Source: Pseudomonas sp. Tri1 (GTDB lineage Bacteria > Pseudomonadota > Gammaproteobacteria > Pseudomonadales > Pseudomonadaceae). From it: 64,000 bases of DNA. A program made the translations under genes and the position numbers. The notes beneath the pieces are model-generated. The model was not told the DNA's origin. It saw only the letters and a program-made list of their open reading frames with translations, and ran no database searches. Where the stretch lies: positions 1,472,001 to 1,536,000 of the forward strand of contig NZ_CP072913.1 in the NCBI RefSeq assembly GCF_017968885.1, given 5' to 3'. Of this stretch, positions 60,669 to 64,000 are shown one piece after another (position 1 is the stretch's first letter; the number at the start of each line of letters is the position of its first letter).

Positions 60669-63600
60669 TGGCCAGCCTCTTTAGAAGTTTCAGAAGTGTC
60701 ATCCTGGTCGGCATTTTTGCGGCGGCCAATCGACGACACGGTCACGAAGAACAACGGTACCCAGAAAATAGCCAGGATCGTAGCGGTCAACATGCCGCCG
60801 ATCACGCCCGTACCGATGGCGTGCTGGCTGCCCGAGCCGGCACCGGTGGAAATCGCCAGTGGGACCACGCCGAGGATGAACGCCAGGGAGGTCATGATGA
60901 TCGGTCGCAAACGCATCCTACAGGCTTCGATGGCGGCTTCCACCAGGGTTCGGCCCTGTTCGTGGAGTTCCTTGGCGAATTCCACGATCAGGATGGCGTT
61001 TTTCGCCGCCAAACCGATGGTCGTCAACAAGCCTACCTGGAAGTACACGTCGTTCGACAAGCCGCGCAGGCTGGTTGCCATCAGGGCACCAATAATGCCC
61101 AACGGCACCACGAGCATGACCGCGATCGGAATCGACCAGCTTTCATACAGCGCCGCCAGACACAGGAACACCATCAACAGCGACAGGGCATACAACGCTG
61201 GCGCCTGGGAGCCCGAGAGACGTTCCTCGTAGGACAAGCCCGTCCAGGAAATACCGACACCGGCCGGCAGCTTCTTGGCGATGGCCTCGACTTCGGCCAT
61301 GGCTTCACCCGTGGAGTAGCCAGGCGCCGGGGTGCCGAGGATTTCCATGGCTTCCACGCCGTTGTAACGGGCCAGTTTCGGCGAGCCGTAGACCCACTCA
61401 CCCTTGGCAAACGCAGTGAACGGCACCATGGTTCCGGCACTGTTGCGCACGTACCACTTCTTCAGGTCTTCGGGGCTCATGCGGGCACCGGGTTGACCCT
61501 GCACGTACACTTTCTTCACCCGACCGCGGTCGATGAAGTCGTTCACGTAGCTACTGCCCAGGGCAATCGACAGGGTGTTGTTGATGTCTGACAAGGTGAT
61601 GCCCAGCGCGCTGGCCTTCTCGTCATCGATTTCCAACTGGTATTGCGGCTCATCATTCAGGCCATTCGGACGTACCTGCGAGAGGATCTTGCTCTGCGCG
61701 GCCATGCCCAGGAACTGATTGCGGGCTTCCATCAACTTGTCGTGGCCGATGCCGGCGCGGTCCTGCAGGAACACGTCGAAACCAGTGGCGTTACCCAACT
61801 CCAGTACCGCGGGTGGAGCAAAGGCGAACACCATCGCGTCACGGAAGGCGAAGAAGTGCTGCTGGGCACGCGCCGCGAGCTTGAACACGCTGTTGTCGGC
61901 GTTACGCTCGTCCCACGGCCTAAGCATGATGAACGCCATGCCGGAGCTCTGGCCACGACCGGCGAAGTTGAAGCCGGTCACGGTGAACACCGAGGCCACG
62001 GCATCGCCCTCACCGCCGTCCTTGCTCGGACGCAGCAGGTACTCACGCATCTTGTCCACTACCACCTGGGTGCGCTCGGCACTGGAGCCGGCCGGCGTCT
62101 GCACCTGGGCAAACAGTACACCTTGGTCTTCTTCGGGTAGGAACGCTGTCGGGATGCGGGTGAACAGCCAGACCATGCCAACCACGATAATCACGTAGGC
62201 CAGCAGGTACGGGGCCTTGTGCTTGAGCATATTGCCCACGCCGCGCTCGTAGCTTCTTACGCTACGGTCAAAATTGCGGTTGAACCAGCCGAAGAAACCG
62301 CGCTTGGGTGTTCCGTGCTCGCCTTTGGGAATCGCCTTGAGCATGGTGGCGCACAACGCCGGGGTGAAGATCAAGGCCACCATGACCGACAAGGCCATGG
62401 CCGAGACGATGGTGATGGAGAACTGCTTGTAGATCACGCCGGTGGAGCCGCTGAAGAACGCCATCGGCAGCAGTACCGCCGAGAGCACCAGGGCGATACC
62501 CACCAGGGCGCCCTGGATCTGGCCCATGGATTTCTTGGTGGCTTCCTTGGGCGAGAGGCCTTCTTCGCTCATCACCCGTTCGACGTTTTCCACCACGACG
62601 ATGGCGTCGTCCACCAGCAAGCCGATGGCCAGCACCATGCCGAACATGGTCAGGGTGTTGATGCTGAAGCCGAACGCCGCGAGGATCCCGAAGGTACCGA
62701 GCAGTACCACCGGCACGGTCATCGTGGTGATGATGGTGGCGCGGAAATTCTGCAGGAACAGGAACATCACCAGGAACACCAGCACGACCGCTTCGACCAG
62801 GGTTTCAACCACACCTTTGATCGATTCGCTCACCACTGGCGTGGTGTCGTACGGGAATACCACTTCCATGCCTTGCGGGAAGAACGGCTTGAGGTCGTCG
62901 ATGGTCTTGCGCAGGGCCTTGGCTGTGTCGAGGGCGTTGGCGCCGTTGGCCAGTTTTACCGCCAGGCCCGAGGCCGGGGCACCGTTGAACTGGGCGCTGA
63001 CGCTGTAGTTTTCACCACCCAAGCCGACATCGGCAACGTCACCGACGCGCACTTGCGAGCCGTCCGAGTTGACCTTGAGCAGGATCGCCTTGAATTGCTC
63101 GGCGGTCTGCAAACGAGTCTTGCCGATGATGGTGGCGTTCAGTTGCTGGCCGGGCAGGGCGGGCAGGCCGCCGAGCTGGCCGGAGGAGACCTGGACGTTC
63201 TGCGCGGAGATGGCGTTTTTCACGTCCACCGGCGTCAGGTTGAAGTTGTTCAGCTTGGCCGGGTCGAGCCAGATCCGCATCGCGTACTGCGCACCGAAGA
63301 CCTGGAAGTCACCGACACCGGCGGTACGCGAGATCGGGTCCTGCAGGTTGGACACGATGTAGTTGGCCAAGTCGTCCTTGGTCATGCTGCCGTCGCGCGA
63401 CACCACGCCGATCACCATCAGGAAGTTCTTCACTGACTTGGTTACGCGGATACCCTGCTGCTGCACTTCTTGCGGCAGCAGCGGGGTGGCCAGGTTCAGC
63501 TTGTTCTGGACCTGGACTTGCGCGGTATCGGAGCTGGTGCCCTGCTCGAAGGTCGCGGTGATGGTCATGCTGCCGTCGGAGTTACTTTCCGAGGACACAT

Positions 63601-63829
63601 AACGCAGGTTGTCGATACCGTTGAGCTGTTGTTCGATGACTTGCACCACGGTGTCCTGCACGGTTTGTGCGGATGCACCTGGGTAGGTCACCTGGATCGC
63701 AATGGCCGGTGGCGCGATGCTCGGGTACTGGTTGATCGGCAATTTGAGGATCGATAGAGCCCCGACCAGCATGATCACCAGGGCAATCACCCAAGCGAAA
63801 ATCGGACGGTCGATAAAAAATTTCGACAT
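60665..63829 (-). CDS. emhB: RND efflux inner-membrane transporter (MexB/TtgB/EmhB type)
   Basis: This 1054-residue HAE1-family RND pump begins [20 protein letters not shown]. It has 12 membrane helices and two large periplasmic loops. The proton-relay aspartates are in [20 protein letters not shown] (helix 4, about residues 405-408), and [20 protein letters not shown] and [20 protein letters not shown] are further conserved blocks. It exports hydrophobic drugs and solvents by proton antiport. The start follows GGGGAGTAAACC, overlapping the end of the adaptor gene. It is the middle gene of the operon. Confidence 0.95.
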   Translation of the reverse strand: MSKFFIDRPIFAWVIALVIMLVGALSILKLPINQYPSIAPPAIAIQVTYPGASAQTVQDTVVQVIEQQLNGIDNLRYVSSESNSDGSMTITATFEQGTSSDTAQVQVQNKLNLATPLLPQEVQQQGIRVTKSVKNFLMVIGVVSRDGSMTKDDLANYIVSNLQDPISRTAGVGDFQVFGAQYAMRIWLDPAKLNNFNLTPVDVKNAISAQNVQVSSGQLGGLPALPGQQLNATIIGKTRLQTAEQFKAILLKVNSDGSQVRVGDVADVGLGGENYSVSAQFNGAPASGLAVKLANGANALDTAKALRKTIDDLKPFFPQGMEVVFPYDTTPVVSESIKGVVETLVEAVVLVFLVMFLFLQNFRATIITTMTVPVVLLGTFGILAAFGFSINTLTMFGMVLAIGLLVDDAIVVVENVERVMSEEGLSPKEATKKSMGQIQGALVGIALVLSAVLLPMAFFSGSTGVIYKQFSITIVSAMALSVMVALIFTPALCATMLKAIPKGEHGTPKRGFFGWFNRNFDRSVRSYERGVGNMLKHKAPYLLAYVIIVVGMVWLFTRIPTAFLPEEDQGVLFAQVQTPAGSSAERTQVVVDKMREYLLRPSKDGGEGDAVASVFTVTGFNFAGRGQSSGMAFIMLRPWDERNADNSVFKLAARAQQHFFAFRDAMVFAFAPPAVLELGNATGFDVFLQDRAGIGHDKLMEARNQFLGMAAQSKILSQVRPNGLNDEPQYQLEIDDEKASALGITLSDINNTLSIALGSSYVNDFIDRGRVKKVYVQGQPGARMSPEDLKKWYVRNSAGTMVPFTAFAKGEWVYGSPKLARYNGVEAMEILGTPAPGYSTGEAMAEVEAIAKKLPAGVGISWTGLSYEERLSGSQAPALYALSLLMVFLCLAALYESWSIPIAVMLVVPLGIIGALMATSLRGLSNDVYFQVGLLTTIGLAAKNAILIVEFAKELHEQGRTLVEAAIEACRMRLRPIIMTSLAFILGVVPLAISTGAGSGSQHAIGTGVIGGMLTATILAIFWVPLFFVTVSSIGRRKNADQDDTSETSKEAGQ

Positions 63830-63833
63830 GGTT

Positions 63834-64000
63834 TACTCCCCTTTGCCGCCGGCTGCTTTATCAGCTGCCTGAGCGGGGGCCGGGTTCTTGGCATCGACAT
63901 TGGTGGCTTCGGTGGCTTTGACTTCCACCCCGGGCCGTACGTATTGCAACCCTTCGGTGATCAGGCGGTCGCCGGCCTTGAGCCCGTCTTCGATCAGCCA
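63834..64000 (-). CDS. emhA: RND efflux periplasmic adaptor, C-terminal fragment (MexA/TtgA/EmhA type)
   Basis: Only the last 55 residues lie in the window; the gene runs off the right edge. They read WLIEDGLKAGDRLITEGLQY, followed by VRPGVEVKATEATN and an Ala/Lys-rich tail ending in GGKGE. This is the C-terminal membrane-proximal domain and tail of MexA-like lipoprotein adaptors. The stop is 4 bp before the transporter start, so it is the first gene of the operon. The local repressor (emhR/ttgR) would lie outside the window. Confidence 0.9.

Noticed and set aside
59088..63436. Plus-strand frames of 714 and 405 codons across the efflux operon
   Set aside because: Shadows of the RND genes; one even starts inside the DUF6124 gene and runs through the terminator.
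1..64000. tRNA, rRNA or riboswitch genes
   Set aside because: No cloverleaf with a GTTCGA-type T-loop and CCA end, no rRNA segment and no known riboswitch core was recognised on either strand. The GTTCGAT matches in the pca region are palindromic operators, not T-arms.

Overview
The window looks like chromosomal DNA of a fluorescent Pseudomonas (P. fluorescens group). The evidence is the high GC content, the Entner-Doudoroff cluster hexR-zwf-pgl-eda, tandem fadD2-fadD1, the Pseudomonas-type order sodB-bifA/argO-argP, a MexAB-OprM-type efflux pump, and the many copies of the intergenic REP element whose arms read GTGGGAGCGAGCTTGCTCGC. This is inferred from gene content; no species call is possible from the sequence alone. 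I see no phage, plasmid, transposase, CRISPR array, rRNA or tRNA.

Layout. 1-3.4 kb: hexR (partial, minus) divergent from zwf-pgl-eda. 3.4-5.5 kb: class V aminotransferase, a DUF3820 protein and a ferritin-like PA2169-type stress protein behind a good sigma-54 promoter match. 5.7-10.4 kb: FUSC/DUF1656/HlyD efflux trio, a MaoC hydratase and an alpha/beta hydrolase. 10.6-14.4 kb: fadD2 and fadD1. 14.6-18.5 kb: small stress or hypothetical genes, YihY, peptide deformylase and an acetyltransferase. 18.6-21.8 kb: gluconate regulon gntR/gntK/gntP with three matching operators. 22-25.2 kb: alaC, LysE exporter, GyrI-like protein and a GNAT protein. 25.3-28 kb: an ECF42-type sigma factor operon (NTF2-like, DGPF/YciI, SRPBCC, sigma). 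28.2-36.7 kb: imelysin lipoprotein, bifA, sodB, argO/argP, an SDR and a coiled-coil membrane protein. 37-43.6 kb: tandem-Cache protein, rapA, three small genes and pit. 44-57.3 kb: a contiguous protocatechuate (beta-ketoadipate) locus pcaR-K-I-J-F-H-G-T-B-D-C followed by an OprD-family porin on the opposite strand. 57.5-58.6 kb: a non-coding island built from two inverted copies of a roughly 300-bp element framed by REPs. 58.8-64 kb: a DUF6124 protein and the 3' part of an RND efflux operon (adaptor cut by the window edge).

How the genes work together. The two sugar-acid blocks join: gluconate enters by GntP, is phosphorylated by GntK, and the resulting 6-phosphogluconate meets the zwf-pgl branch upstream of Eda. 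The pca locus encodes all enzymes from protocatechuate to succinyl-CoA plus acetyl-CoA, with two transporters, a probable porin and the IclR-type regulator. Three near-identical 15-bp PcaR-type sites lie before pcaR, pcaK and pcaI. The four-gene sigma module has a TGTCGA-N17-CGAC promoter that fits the ECF42 target motif, which suggests self-activation without an anti-sigma factor.

No clearly undescribed defence or mobile system is visible. The least explained parts are the mirrored 1-kb repeat island, the accessory genes of the ECF42 module and several small conserved-looking proteins.
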